Made by a program: the position numbers and the translations under genes. The notes beneath the pieces are model-generated. The model worked only from the letters and a program-made list of their open reading frames with translations. It did not search any database and was not told where the DNA came from. Shown here one piece after another: positions 8,507 through 16,799 of a DNA stretch of 64,000 bases. The DNA comes from Cellulomonas alba. GTDB taxonomy: Bacteria; Actinomycetota; Actinomycetes; Actinomycetales; Cellulomonadaceae. The number at the start of each line of letters is the position of its first letter. The stretch's first letter is position 1. Location of the stretch: NCBI RefSeq assembly GCF_030362835.1, contig NZ_JAUCGQ010000001.1, positions 310,001-374,000 on the forward strand, in the 5' to 3' direction.

Positions 8507-9034
8507 GTGCCGTCGTCCCGCCGCCACCGCCTCCTCGCGTCCGCCGTCGCGGCGATGACGCTGGCGCTTGCGCTGGGCGCCTGCTCGACGAGTGCGCCCG
8601 CCGTCGTCGCGCCCACCGACACGGCGACCGCGCTCGTGGGTCCGAGCCCGTCACCTGGCGAGACGCTGCTCGAGCCGTCCGAGGACAGCCACTCGAAGGT
8701 CGGCGGCATCGTCGACGGCTTCCCGACCGACCTCGTGCCCGTCCCGGCCGGCGCGACCGTCCTCGTCTCGTCGGCGGCGCCCGTCGAGGGCACGGAGCTG
8801 CTCCAGATCGGACTGAACCTGCGCTCGACGGACGACGCGAAGAAGCTCCTCGCGGAGGTCCGGGCGCCGCTCGTCGCGGCCGGGTTCACCGAGGGTGCGC
8901 CGCAGTCCGAGCCGGGCCTCGCGGCGCAGGCGTCGTTCTCGCGGCACGCGGGCGAGATCCTCACCGCGGGGGTGCTCGACCGTGACGGGGTGCGCACCCT
9001 CACGCTGGGCGGGACCGTCGACGCCAACCCGTAG
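8507..9034 (+). CDS. Predicted lipoprotein of unknown function
   Basis: A 175-residue secreted protein with an Arg-rich start, a hydrophobic segment (SAVAAMTLALALGA) and a lipobox LGAC with the lipidated Cys at 26. A Ser/Thr/Pro-rich linker follows, then a folded part (FPTDLVPVPAGATVLVSSAAP onward, about residues 70-175) predicted outside the cell. Related small lipoproteins are common in Micrococcales, but I recognise no named domain. GTG 8507 lies 6 nt after the -10 TACCCT (8495-8500), so the message should be leaderless. Its TAG stop also forms part of the next gene's promoter. Confidence 0.75.
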   Translation: MPSSRRHRLLASAVAAMTLALALGACSTSAPAVVAPTDTATALVGPSPSPGETLLEPSEDSHSKVGGIVDGFPTDLVPVPAGATVLVSSAAPVEGTELLQIGLNLRSTDDAKKLLAEVRAPLVAAGFTEGAPQSEPGLAAQASFSRHAGEILTAGVLDRDGVRTLTLGGTVDANP

Positions 9035-9037
9035 GCT
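9032..9037 (+). promoter_or_regulatory. -10 of the polyprenyl synthase gene, built on a stop codon
   Basis: TAGGCT lies 6 nt before the GTG start at 9044. Its first three bases are the TAG stop codon of the preceding lipoprotein gene. Confidence 0.6.
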
Positions 9038-9043
9038 GGAGCG

Positions 9044-10165
9044 GTGATCCCCGACGTCCCCGCCCTGGTCGACGTCGAGGGCGTTCGACCCCGTGTGGAC
9101 GGGCTGCTCGAGGCATACGTCGGACGACTGCGCCGCGTCCTGGCCGCCACGGGCGGCGACACCGACCGGCTCGCGGACGCGGCGGCGCAGATGCTGTCCG
9201 GCGGGAAGCGCCTGCGCGCGGCGTTCTGCTACTGGTCGTGGCGCGCGCACGGCGGGGTGCCGGGCACGCCCGAGGCCGACGCGGTGCTGCGGGTCGGGGC
9301 GGCGCTCGAGCTGTTCCAGGCTGCGGCGCTGTTCCACGACGACGTGATGGACGACTCGGACACGCGGCGCGGCTTCCCCGCCGCGCACCGCGAGTTCGCC
9401 CGCCTGCACGACGAGCACGGGCTCACCGGCGACGCGGGGCGGTTCGGCGTCGCGGCCGCGATCCTGCTCGGCGACCTCACGCTCGTGGCGAGCGAGGAGG
9501 AGTTCTCCGAGGCGCTCGCCGGCGCCCCGGCGGCCCGGGCCCGTGCGGCGCGCATCGTCTTCGACCTCATGCGCACCGAGGTCACCATCGGCCAGTACCT
9601 CGACGTCCTGGCACAGGCACTCCCCTGGGGCGCGGACCCGCGCACCGACGAGGAGCGCGCCCGCCAGGTCATCCGCGCGAAGGCCGCGCGCTACAGCGTC
9701 GAGCACCCGATCGTGCTCGGCGCCGCGCTCGCCGACGCCGACGAGGCAGAGCTGGCCGGTTGCCGCGAGCTCGGACTGCCGCTGGGCGAGGCGTTCCAGC
9801 TCCGCGACGACCTGCTCGGCGTGTTCGGCGACCCCGGCGCCACGGGCAAGCCCGCGGGCGACGACCTGCGCGAGGGCAAGCGGACGGTCCTCGTGGCGCG
9901 GGCGCTGGCGCGCGCCTCCGACGGTTCCGACGACGGCACGGCCGACCTGCTGCGGGCGAGCCTCGGCGACCGTGCGCTGACCGACGACGCCGTCGCGCAG
10001 CTCGCCGACGCGATCGCCCGCACGGGTGCGCCCGACGACGTCGAGGAGCTCATCGACGAGCTCGCGGGCCGGGCGTTCCGCCTGATCGCCGCGCGCGGGT
10101 GGGCCGACCCGGCCGCGTCGCAGCTGGTCGCCCTCGCGCACGCCGCGGTCGACCGGCACGCCTGA
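9044..10165 (+). CDS. Polyprenyl diphosphate synthase (IdsA-like)
   Basis: Trans-isoprenyl diphosphate synthase of 373 residues that condenses isopentenyl diphosphate with an allylic primer. The first Asp-rich motif HDDVMDDSDTRRG (Asp99, 100, 103) and the second, LRDDLLGVFGDP, are intact, as is the substrate-binding GGKRLR (53-58). The bulky FQAAALFHDD just before the first motif suggests a short product such as farnesyl or geranylgeranyl diphosphate, which is inference. Such products feed carotenoids, quinones or the polyprenyl lipid carrier. The GTG start is leaderless from a -10 that overlaps the upstream stop codon. Confidence 0.9.
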   Translation: MIPDVPALVDVEGVRPRVDGLLEAYVGRLRRVLAATGGDTDRLADAAAQMLSGGKRLRAAFCYWSWRAHGGVPGTPEADAVLRVGAALELFQAAALFHDDVMDDSDTRRGFPAAHREFARLHDEHGLTGDAGRFGVAAAILLGDLTLVASEEEFSEALAGAPAARARAARIVFDLMRTEVTIGQYLDVLAQALPWGADPRTDEERARQVIRAKAARYSVEHPIVLGAALADADEAELAGCRELGLPLGEAFQLRDDLLGVFGDPGATGKPAGDDLREGKRTVLVARALARASDGSDDGTADLLRASLGDRALTDDAVAQLADAIARTGAPDDVEELIDELAGRAFRLIAARGWADPAASQLVALAHAAVDRHA

Positions 10166-10198
10166 CGCGCGGGCGCCGGGGTCGCCGGCGTCAGCCCC

Positions 10199-10609
10199 TC
10201 AGAGCTCGGCCTGCGCCCGCCTGCGGACCTCGGTCTTCCGCCCCGCCCGCAGCGCCTCGAGCGGCGTGCCCGGCAGCGACTCGTCCGGCGTGAAGAGCCA
10301 CGCGATCGCCTCGGCCGTGGAGAAGCCCGCGTCGGACAGGACCGTGAGCGTGCCCTGCAGCGCCGCGAGCACCGTCCACTCGGCCCCGTCCTCCGCGCGG
10401 CTCGGGGCGGCCGGGTTGGCGAGGTGTCCCGGCACCAGGAACGCCGCGGGGACGGAGAGCACGGCCGGGTCGCCCCGCCGCACGGCGGCGAGCTTGCCCT
10501 CCTGCACGAGACGGCGGACCTTGCCGGCGTCGACACCGAGCCGTTCGGCGACGTCGGGAACGGTCAGCCACTCGTCGACGAGTGCTTCGGGGGTGGTCGC
10601 GTCTGTCAC
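10199..10609 (-). CDS. Rv2175c-like helix-turn-helix DNA-binding protein
   Basis: A 136-residue protein with an N-terminal excisionase-like winged helix (WLTVPDVAERLGVDAGKVRRLVQEGKLAAVRR) and a C-terminal domain (FLVPGHLANP...TVLSDAGFSTAEAIAWLFTPDESLPGTP) matching the Rv2175c family. In M. tuberculosis this protein is a substrate of the PASTA kinase PknL at an N-terminal threonine. Here the start VTDATTPEALV also carries Thr2, 5 and 6, and the kinase gene is two genes away. GTG 10609 follows a -10 TACTCT (complement of 10616-10621) by 6 nt, suggesting a leaderless message. Confidence 0.85.
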   Translation of the reverse strand: MTDATTPEALVDEWLTVPDVAERLGVDAGKVRRLVQEGKLAAVRRGDPAVLSVPAAFLVPGHLANPAAPSRAEDGAEWTVLAALQGTLTVLSDAGFSTAEAIAWLFTPDESLPGTPLEALRAGRKTEVRRRAQAEL

Positions 10610-10683
10610 CCGACGAGAGTACGGGTGGCCGTCGGCCACCACCGCAATTCGCCCGTGGGGTTTCCCGTCGCGCACGCGTGGGC

Positions 10684-10689
10684 TACGTT
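10684..10689 (+). promoter_or_regulatory. Probable -10 of the LysM/SLT hydrolase gene
   Basis: TACGTT, placing the start point near 10697 and giving a leader of about 55 nt that contains the GTCACA repeat array and a GAGG ribosome site. Confidence 0.45.
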
Positions 10690-10696
10690 CGCATTC

Positions 10697-10732
10697 GTCA
10701 CACCTGTCACATGAGTCACACCAGTCCCAGTC
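10697..10732 (+). repeat. Four-unit 9-bp direct repeat (GTCACAnnn), putative regulator-binding array
   Basis: GTCACA occurs at 10697, 10706 and 10715, and a one-base variant GTCCCA at 10724, each 9 bp apart with a free 3-base spacer. It sits in the leader/promoter of a secreted LysM/SLT hydrolase. The spacing and sequence resemble the GTCACAgcg-type direct repeats described for the response regulator MtrA in mycobacteria, which controls cell-wall hydrolase genes. The repeat is seen directly; the regulator is inference. Confidence 0.6.
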
Positions 10733-10751
10733 GAACCCTGCGAGGTCCGCG

Positions 10752-11909
10752 ATGCCGAACGCTGCCGCCAGACCCGACGCGCTGCGCCGTGCCGCCACCG
10801 GAACCGGTGCCACCATCGCGCTGGCCGCGGTCGCCGTGACGACGAGCGCCGGAGCAGCGCACGCCGCCGACCGGTACACGGTCCGCCCGGGCGACACCGT
10901 GAGCCACATCGCCGCGCGCACCGGCACCACGGTCGCCGCGATCAGCCACGCCAACGCGCTGCACGACCCGGGACGCATCCTCGTGGGTCAGGTCCTGACC
11001 ATCCCGTCGACCGCCGCGCGCACCCCCGCCGCGCACCACGGCCCGACCGTGACGCGCACGCCCGCGACGCACTACGCGGTTCGCGCCGGTGACACGGTCT
11101 CGGCGATCGCGAAGCGGCACGGGACGACCGTCGCGGCGGTCGTCAAGGCGAACCACCTCGACCACCGTGCGTTCATCCGCATCGGACAGGTGCTCACGAT
11201 CCCCGGCAAGGCCGTGACGTCGACCGCGGGCACCCAGGCGCCGGCCGCCCGTCCGACCAGCACGACGACGACCTACACCGTCGTGGCGGGAGACACGCTG
11301 ACCCGCATCGCCGCGCAGCACCGCACGACCGTGGCCGAGCTCGCCCGGCTGAACCACGTCCGCGCCACCGCGATGATCCGCATCGGGCAGAAGCTGCAGG
11401 TCCCGGGCAAGCCGCAGGCCCAGCTGGTCGGCAGCACGTTCGCCGGTCGCACCTACTCGTCCTCGGTCGTCGCCGCCGCGAACGCCAACCTCGCCGCGCT
11501 GCGCAGCCAGCATGTCCCGTCGCGCGCAGCCGTCCAGGCGATGGTCGCGTCCACCGCACGGTCGCTCGGCGTCGACCCTGCGCTCGCGCAAGCGATCGCG
11601 TACCAGGAGTCCGGGTTCAACGCCGCGGTCGTCTCCCCCGCGAACGCGATCGGCGTCATGCAGGTGATCCCGAGCTCCGGCGAGTGGGCCTCCGAGATGG
11701 TCGGCCGCAAGCTCGACCTCCTCGAGCCGCGGGACAACGTGGTCGCGGGCGTCGCGATCCTCCGCGCGCTCGTCCACTCCGCGCCCGACGTGCGCAGCGC
11801 GATCGCCGGCTACTACCAGGGCCTGTCGTCCGTCCGGAAGAACGGCATGTTCGCCGACACCCGCCGCTACGTCGCCAACGTGCAGACCCTGATGGTGAAG
11901 TTCCGCTGA
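10752..11909 (+). CDS. Secreted triple-LysM, SLT-type peptidoglycan hydrolase
   Basis: A 385-residue exported cell-wall enzyme. The signal peptide (LRRAATGTGATIALAAVAVTTSAGAAHA) probably ends after AHA38. Three LysM peptidoglycan-binding repeats follow (about 42-85, 108-151, 175-217), each with the YTVxxGDT start and the IGQVLTIP-like end. The C-terminal half is a lytic-transglycosylase-like domain (about 262-380) with the catalytic Glu286 in YQESGFN and the supporting GVMQVIP. It most likely cleaves glycan strands during growth or resuscitation. ATG 10752 follows GAGG at 6 nt. It stands between Rv2175c-like and PknL-like genes, consistent with a cell-envelope signalling neighbourhood. Confidence 0.9.
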   Translation: MPNAAARPDALRRAATGTGATIALAAVAVTTSAGAAHAADRYTVRPGDTVSHIAARTGTTVAAISHANALHDPGRILVGQVLTIPSTAARTPAAHHGPTVTRTPATHYAVRAGDTVSAIAKRHGTTVAAVVKANHLDHRAFIRIGQVLTIPGKAVTSTAGTQAPAARPTSTTTTYTVVAGDTLTRIAAQHRTTVAELARLNHVRATAMIRIGQKLQVPGKPQAQLVGSTFAGRTYSSSVVAAANANLAALRSQHVPSRAAVQAMVASTARSLGVDPALAQAIAYQESGFNAAVVSPANAIGVMQVIPSSGEWASEMVGRKLDLLEPRDNVVAGVAILRALVHSAPDVRSAIAGYYQGLSSVRKNGMFADTRRYVANVQTLMVKFR

Positions 11910-11954
11910 CCAGCCTCCCGAGGCCCGGCACCGCCCGACCGTAGACTCCTGCAC

Positions 11955-13946
11955 GTGGGAGCGACCGTCACCGATCCGCTCGTCGGCCGTCTGGTCGACG
12001 GGCGCTACGAGGTGCTCTCGCGCATCGCCCGCGGCGGCATGGCGACCGTCTACCTGGCCGTCGACCGGCGCCTCGACCGCGAGGTCGCGCTCAAGGTCAT
12101 GCACCCGCACCTGGCAGAGGGCACGTCCGGCGCCGACTTCGTCGCCCGGTTCCGACGCGAGGCGCGGACGGCCGCGCGGCTGACGCACCCCGGCCTCGTG
12201 GGGGTGTACGACCAGGGCGTCGACGGCGACACGAGCTACCTGACCATGGAGTACGTCGACGGCGTCACGCTGCGACGACGGCTCGGCGAGCGGGGCGCCC
12301 TCAGCGTCGGCGAGGCCCTGCGGATCGCGGACGCCGTGCTCGACGCGCTCGCCGCGGCACATCGGGGCGGCCTCGTGCACCGCGACATCAAGCCCGAGAA
12401 CGTGCTGCTGGCCAACGACGACCGCGTCAAGCTCGCCGACTTCGGCCTCGCCCGCGCCGTCACCGAGGTCACCGCGACGACCACGGGCACGGTGCTCGGC
12501 ACGGTCGCGTACCTCGCGCCCGAGCTCGTCGTCCGGGGCGTCTCCGACGCCCGCACCGACGTGTACGCGTGCGGGGTGCTGCTCTTCGAGATGCTCACCG
12601 GGAAGCAGCCGTTCACGGGCGACACGCCCATCCAGGTCGCGTTCCAGCACGTCAACAACGATGTGCCCGCACCGTCCGACCAGGTCGACTGGCTGCCGAT
12701 CGAGGTCGACGAGCTGGTCCGCGCGCTCGCCGCCCGCGACCCCGACGACCGCCCCGTCGACGCGGCCGCGGCCGCCGCGCTGCTTCGCCGCACCCGCGCC
12801 GAGCTCGACCCCGAGACGCTCGCGCGCGCCGCCGACGTCCCGCCGACGATCGTCCTGCCCGCCGCGACCGACCCCGACGAGACCGAGCTCGACACCGGCT
12901 CCGCGTCGACCGACGAGACGACGTGGATCGAGCCGGTCGACCACCACGGCAGCACCGTCGCGCTCCCGATCGGCCTGGCGAGCGCGTCCGCTCCCGCGGC
13001 GACGGCTCCCGCGGCCGGACGCGTGGCCGCGCCACGTCGGCGGCACCGTCTGCTGGCGGCGCTGCTCGTGCTGGTGCTCCTGCTCGGCGGAGGCGCCTGG
13101 TGGTACGTGGCCGCAGGTCCCGCCGCGCACGCCACCGTCCCGCCGCTCGCCGGTCTGTCGCAGCAGGCCGCGACGCGTGCGCTGGCCGCCCGGGGGCTCC
13201 ACGCGCACGCGGTGCAGGCGTACGACGACGCCTCGGTCGGCACGGTCTTCTCGAGCCAGCCCCGGTCCGGCGCGCAGGTGCACAAGGGCTCGGACGTCAC
13301 GATCTCGGTGTCGCAGGGCCCGCGGCTGACGACGATGCCGAAGAAGCTGATCGGCGTGATGCAGAACCAGGCCGCCGCGACCCTCCAGGCGGCGCACCTC
13401 GGCGTGTCCTACGGCGAGCAGCAGTACGACGACGCGGCGCCGCGCGGCGCGGTGCTGCACGCCACGCTCCCCGACGGCAGCGCCGCGATCGGCGGCGACA
13501 GGGTGCCGTGGGGCACCACCGTGCAGCTGGTGATCTCCGACGGCCCCGCACCCGTGACGATCCCGTCGGTGCTCGGCGGCTCGCAGGCCGACGCGAAGGA
13601 GACGCTGAGCGGCTCGGGACTCAAGCTCGCCGTCAAGAAGGCGTACAGCGACACGGTGCCGGCCGGGCAGGTCATGGCGCAGTCACCGAAGCCCGACGCC
13701 GAGGGCCATCGCGGCGAGACCGTCACGGTGACCGTCTCCCAGGGTCCAGAGCTCGTCGACCTGCCCAACGTCTACGGCGAGAACGTGGCCAACGCGACGA
13801 AGCGGCTCCAGGAGGCGGGCTTCAAGGTCGAGGTCCACCAGCCTCAGGGCATCACGCCGCTCAACATCGTGTACTCGCAGCACCCGGGCGGCGGAGGCGG
13901 CAAGCAGGCACCCAAGGGCAGCACGGTCGTCATCAACGTCTTCTGA
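11955..13946 (+). CDS. pknL: Ser/Thr protein kinase with PASTA sensor repeats (PknL-like)
   Basis: A 663-residue receptor kinase. The cytoplasmic kinase domain has the Gly loop ARGGMATVY, Lys47 in VALKV, the catalytic loop HRDIKPENV (Asp144) and DFG (162-164), so it should be active. An Ala/Asp/Pro-rich juxtamembrane linker with several Thr precedes one membrane segment (about 366-386). Four PASTA domains fill 393-663 outside and should read muropeptides or lipid II. The substrate candidate Rv2175c-like protein is encoded nearby. GTG 11955 lies 7 nt after the -10 TAGACT, so translation is leaderless. PknL is assigned by gene neighbourhood; PknB-type proteins have the same architecture. Confidence 0.92.
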   Translation: MGATVTDPLVGRLVDGRYEVLSRIARGGMATVYLAVDRRLDREVALKVMHPHLAEGTSGADFVARFRREARTAARLTHPGLVGVYDQGVDGDTSYLTMEYVDGVTLRRRLGERGALSVGEALRIADAVLDALAAAHRGGLVHRDIKPENVLLANDDRVKLADFGLARAVTEVTATTTGTVLGTVAYLAPELVVRGVSDARTDVYACGVLLFEMLTGKQPFTGDTPIQVAFQHVNNDVPAPSDQVDWLPIEVDELVRALAARDPDDRPVDAAAAAALLRRTRAELDPETLARAADVPPTIVLPAATDPDETELDTGSASTDETTWIEPVDHHGSTVALPIGLASASAPAATAPAAGRVAAPRRRHRLLAALLVLVLLLGGGAWWYVAAGPAAHATVPPLAGLSQQAATRALAARGLHAHAVQAYDDASVGTVFSSQPRSGAQVHKGSDVTISVSQGPRLTTMPKKLIGVMQNQAAATLQAAHLGVSYGEQQYDDAAPRGAVLHATLPDGSAAIGGDRVPWGTTVQLVISDGPAPVTIPSVLGGSQADAKETLSGSGLKLAVKKAYSDTVPAGQVMAQSPKPDAEGHRGETVTVTVSQGPELVDLPNVYGENVANATKRLQEAGFKVEVHQPQGITPLNIVYSQHPGGGGGKQAPKGSTVVINVF

Positions 13947-14061
13947 CACGCGCGCGTGCCGCGCCCGCGTGACCCGGGCGTCCCCGGATCGGCGCGTCCG
14001 GAGCGGTCGGTCGCGCCCGGCAGGACGCGTGCCGCGCGCCCGCGTGACCGGAGACGACGAA

Positions 14062-14092
14062 GGCCGGTGCCCGGGTCGGCCCGGCACCGGCC
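14062..14092. terminator. Hairpin terminator between pknL and aroG
   Basis: GGCCGGTGCC (14062-14071) pairs with GGCACCGGCC (14083-14092); the flanking GACGA and TCGTC extend it. Both neighbouring genes end here, so it can act in both directions. The preceding 115 bp after pknL hold no gene that I can support. Confidence 0.75.
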
Positions 14093-14102
14093 CCTCGTCA
14101 CC

Positions 14103-15455
14103 TCAGGCCTGCCGCAGCAGCTCCGCGACCTGGAACGCGAGCTCGAGCGACTGCTGGTGGTTGAGCCGCGGGTCGACGAGCGTCTCGTACCGGCGGGCGA
14201 GGCCGTCGTCGTCGATCTCCTCCGAGCCACCGAGCACCTCGGTGACGTCGTCACCCGTCAGCTCGATCAGCAGACCGCCCGGGACCGTGCCGAGCGCGCG
14301 GTGCACCTCGAAGAAGCCCGCGACCTCGTCGACCACGTCGGAGAACCGCCGCGTCTTGTAGCCGGACGCCGACGTGAAGCCGTTGCCGTGCATCGGATCG
14401 CAGACCCACGTGACGGGACGGCCGTCCGCCGACACCTTCTCGACGATCTCCGGCAGCAGGTCCCGCACCTTCGACGCGCCCATGCGGGTCACGAACGTGA
14501 GCCGGCCCGGCTCCCCCGTCGGGTTCAGCCGGTCGAGCAGCGCGAGCGCGTCGTCCGTCGTCGTGGTCGGGCCCAGCTTGACCCCGATCGGGTTCTGCAC
14601 GCGCGAGAAGAAGTCGACGTGTGCCCCGTCGAGCTGGCGCGTGCGCTCCCCGATCCACACGAAGTGGGCCGAGCAGTCGTACGGCAGGCCCGTGCGGCTG
14701 TCGATCCGCGTCAGCGGCCGCTCGTAGTCGAGCAGCAGCCCCTCGTGGCTCGAGTAGAAGTCGACCGTCCGCAGCTGCTCGAAGTCGGCGCCGCACGCCG
14801 CCATGAAGCGGATGGCGCGGTCGATCTCGGCCGCGAGCACCTCGTAGCGCGCGTACGCCGGGCTCTTGATGAAGCCGCGGTTCCACTCGTGCACGCGCAG
14901 CAGCGACGCGAAGCCACCCGTCGTGAACGCCCGGATCAGGTTCAGCGTCGAGGCGGACGTGTGGTACGCCTCGAGCAGCCGCTGCGGGTCGGGGCGCCGG
15001 TCCTCCGGCGTGAACCCGAAGCCGTTGACGATGTCGCCGCGGAACGCGGGCAGCGTCACGCCGTCGCGCGTCTCGTCGCCCGACGACCGCGGCTTCGCGT
15101 ACTGGCCCGCCATCCGGCCGACCTTCACCACGGGCAGGCTCGCGCCGTAGGTCAGCACGACCGCCATCTGGAGGATCGTCTTGATCTTGTTCCGGATGTT
15201 GTCGGCCGTCGCCTCGGCGAAGGTCTCGGCGCAGTCGCCGCCGACCAGCACGAACGCCTCACCGCGGCTCGCCGCCGCGAGCTGCGCGCGCAGGGCGTCC
15301 GCCTCACCGGCGAACACGAGCGGCGGCAGCTGCCCGAGCTTGGCCGTCGCACGCGCGAGCTCGTCCTGGTCCGGCCACGTCGGCTGCTGCAGCGCGTTCA
15401 GGCCACGCCAGGCGTCGAGCCCCTCGACGACGGCCGGGTCCGGCTCGACGCTCAC
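14103..15455 (-). CDS. aroG: Class II 3-deoxy-7-phosphoheptulonate synthase
   Basis: First enzyme of the shikimate pathway, condensing phosphoenolpyruvate and erythrose 4-phosphate. The 450 residues are the plant-like class II type, with VLVGGDCAETFAEATADNI, the Mn-binding region near YDCSAHFVWIGERTRQLDGAHV, KLGPTTTTDDA and CDPMHGNGF. The GTG start (15455) overlaps the stop of the PPi-phosphofructokinase gene as GTGA, so the two are translationally coupled. That links glycolytic flux (fructose bisphosphate and phosphoenolpyruvate supply) to aromatic synthesis in one operon. Feedback sites were not examined. Confidence 0.93.
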   Translation of the reverse strand: MSVEPDPAVVEGLDAWRGLNALQQPTWPDQDELARATAKLGQLPPLVFAGEADALRAQLAAASRGEAFVLVGGDCAETFAEATADNIRNKIKTILQMAVVLTYGASLPVVKVGRMAGQYAKPRSSGDETRDGVTLPAFRGDIVNGFGFTPEDRRPDPQRLLEAYHTSASTLNLIRAFTTGGFASLLRVHEWNRGFIKSPAYARYEVLAAEIDRAIRFMAACGADFEQLRTVDFYSSHEGLLLDYERPLTRIDSRTGLPYDCSAHFVWIGERTRQLDGAHVDFFSRVQNPIGVKLGPTTTTDDALALLDRLNPTGEPGRLTFVTRMGASKVRDLLPEIVEKVSADGRPVTWVCDPMHGNGFTSASGYKTRRFSDVVDEVAGFFEVHRALGTVPGGLLIELTGDDVTEVLGGSEEIDDDGLARRYETLVDPRLNHQQSLELAFQVAELLRQA

Positions 15456-16672
15456 GAGTGACTCGCCGGGACGAGCTGCTGACCGATGTCCGAGAGCAGG
15501 GCGCCGAACCACTCCTGCTGCACGTCGAACGGCTTGCCGCCCGCGATGCGGGGGAACTCGATCGCGCGCAGCACGTCGCCGCGCTCCTCGTCGTGGCCGA
15601 TGACGCCGGACTCGCCGCGCAGCGCGCACTCGACCGCGAGGTCCGTCATCGACTTGATGAGGCGCAGGTCCTCGGCGTTCGCCGCAGCGGCGCGCGAGTA
15701 GTAGCCGGACTTCTGGACCATCGTCTTCTCGGCGCCGAGCTTCTCGGCGAACTGCTTCGCGAACCACTGGCCCGGGTTGATGGTGTCGAGCTTGACGTGA
15801 CCGAACGGGTCGCGCTCCGGGGGCGTGCCCGCGGCGGTGAGCTGGTCGACGATCTCGTGCATGCCCGCACCCTCCGACAGGAAGATGTTGACGTTGCCCT
15901 GCTCGTCCATGACCTTGCGCAGGCGCTCCGCCTCGGCGTCGATGTCGAGCGCGAGCTCGGGCACGAAGACGGCGTGGATGTCCCAGCGCTCGCGCGTGAG
16001 GCCGATGCCCGGCACCCACTCCTGCGTGTCGAGCCACTTGCGGTACTCCGCGGCGGCGGCCGCCGTCAGCCACCCGCAGTGCCGGCCCATGACCTCGTGC
16101 ACGATCAGCATGCGGGGGCCCGAGCGGTGCTCTCCGATGATGTTGGCCGCGAAGCCCGCGGCCTCCTCGGCCGCCGTCCACGCGCCCAGCGACTGGCGGA
16201 TCGGCACCACGTCGTTGTCGATCGTCTTGGGCAGGCCGACGACCGTCAGCCCGTAGCCGTTGTCCGCGAGGTACGCCGCGAGGTCCGCAGCGGTCGTGTT
16301 GGTGTCGTCGCCGCCGATCGTGTGCAGCACGTCCACGCCGTCCGCCTTGAGCTGCTCGGCCGCGACCTGCAGCGGGTCCTCGCCCTCCTTGACCAGGCCG
16401 CGCTTGACGCAGTCCTTGGCGTTGGTGAGCTTGACGCGCGAGTTGCCGATGGGCGAGCCGCCGAAGCGGTGCAGGACGCCCGCGTTCTTGCGCACCTCGT
16501 CCGTCACGACGATCTTGTCGCCGCGCAGCAGCCCGTAGTACCCGTGCTCGTAGGCGATGATCTCGATCTCCGGCGCGATCTCGGTGTAGCGCTCGATGAG
16601 GCCACCGACGGCGGAGGACAGGCACGGAGCGAAGCCACCCGCGGTGAGGAGAGCGACGCGACGAACCGACAT
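15452..16672 (-). CDS. pfp: Pyrophosphate-dependent 6-phosphofructokinase
   Basis: Phosphorylates fructose 6-phosphate reversibly using pyrophosphate, in the cytosol. The 406 residues show the two positions that mark PPi use: IGGDDTN with Asp123 where ATP enzymes have Gly, and PKTIDND with Lys149 where ATP enzymes have Gly. The MGRHCGWL substrate loop is present. ATG 16672 is chosen because GGAAGGTG precedes it by 6 nt; an upstream in-frame start adds unrelated residues. It is first gene of the operon with DAHP synthase. Confidence 0.92.
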   Translation of the reverse strand: MSVRRVALLTAGGFAPCLSSAVGGLIERYTEIAPEIEIIAYEHGYYGLLRGDKIVVTDEVRKNAGVLHRFGGSPIGNSRVKLTNAKDCVKRGLVKEGEDPLQVAAEQLKADGVDVLHTIGGDDTNTTAADLAAYLADNGYGLTVVGLPKTIDNDVVPIRQSLGAWTAAEEAAGFAANIIGEHRSGPRMLIVHEVMGRHCGWLTAAAAAEYRKWLDTQEWVPGIGLTRERWDIHAVFVPELALDIDAEAERLRKVMDEQGNVNIFLSEGAGMHEIVDQLTAAGTPPERDPFGHVKLDTINPGQWFAKQFAEKLGAEKTMVQKSGYYSRAAAANAEDLRLIKSMTDLAVECALRGESGVIGHDEERGDVLRAIEFPRIAGGKPFDVQQEWFGALLSDIGQQLVPASHS

Positions 16673-16799
16673 GAGACACACCTTCCGTTGGGTCAGACGA
16701 CCGGACACCCCACGGTGCCCGAGCCAGGTCGTGCGCCGCCAGGCCATTGGTCCGGGTCGCGCACGCGTGCGGCCGCACGGGCTTGCGCCGGCGACCGCG

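Noticed and set aside
4613..9034. A 1473-codon open frame on the + strand
   Set aside because: It runs antisense through the sigA, UspA and DUF4192 genes; composition is Arg/Leu/Val-rich shadow sequence. Only the last 175 codons (from 8507), with lipobox and promoter, are a real gene.
10640..10751. Possible c-di-AMP (ydaO) riboswitch before the LysM hydrolase
   Set aside because: These riboswitches are common before such genes, but the leader is only about 55 nt and filled by 9-bp direct repeats, too short for the aptamer.
10716..13460. A 914-codon open frame on the - strand
   Set aside because: Antisense of the LysM hydrolase and PknL genes; no family motif, and both + strand genes are unmistakable.
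15452..16672. ATP-dependent phosphofructokinase
   Set aside because: The GGDD and PKTIDND residues are those of the pyrophosphate enzymes.
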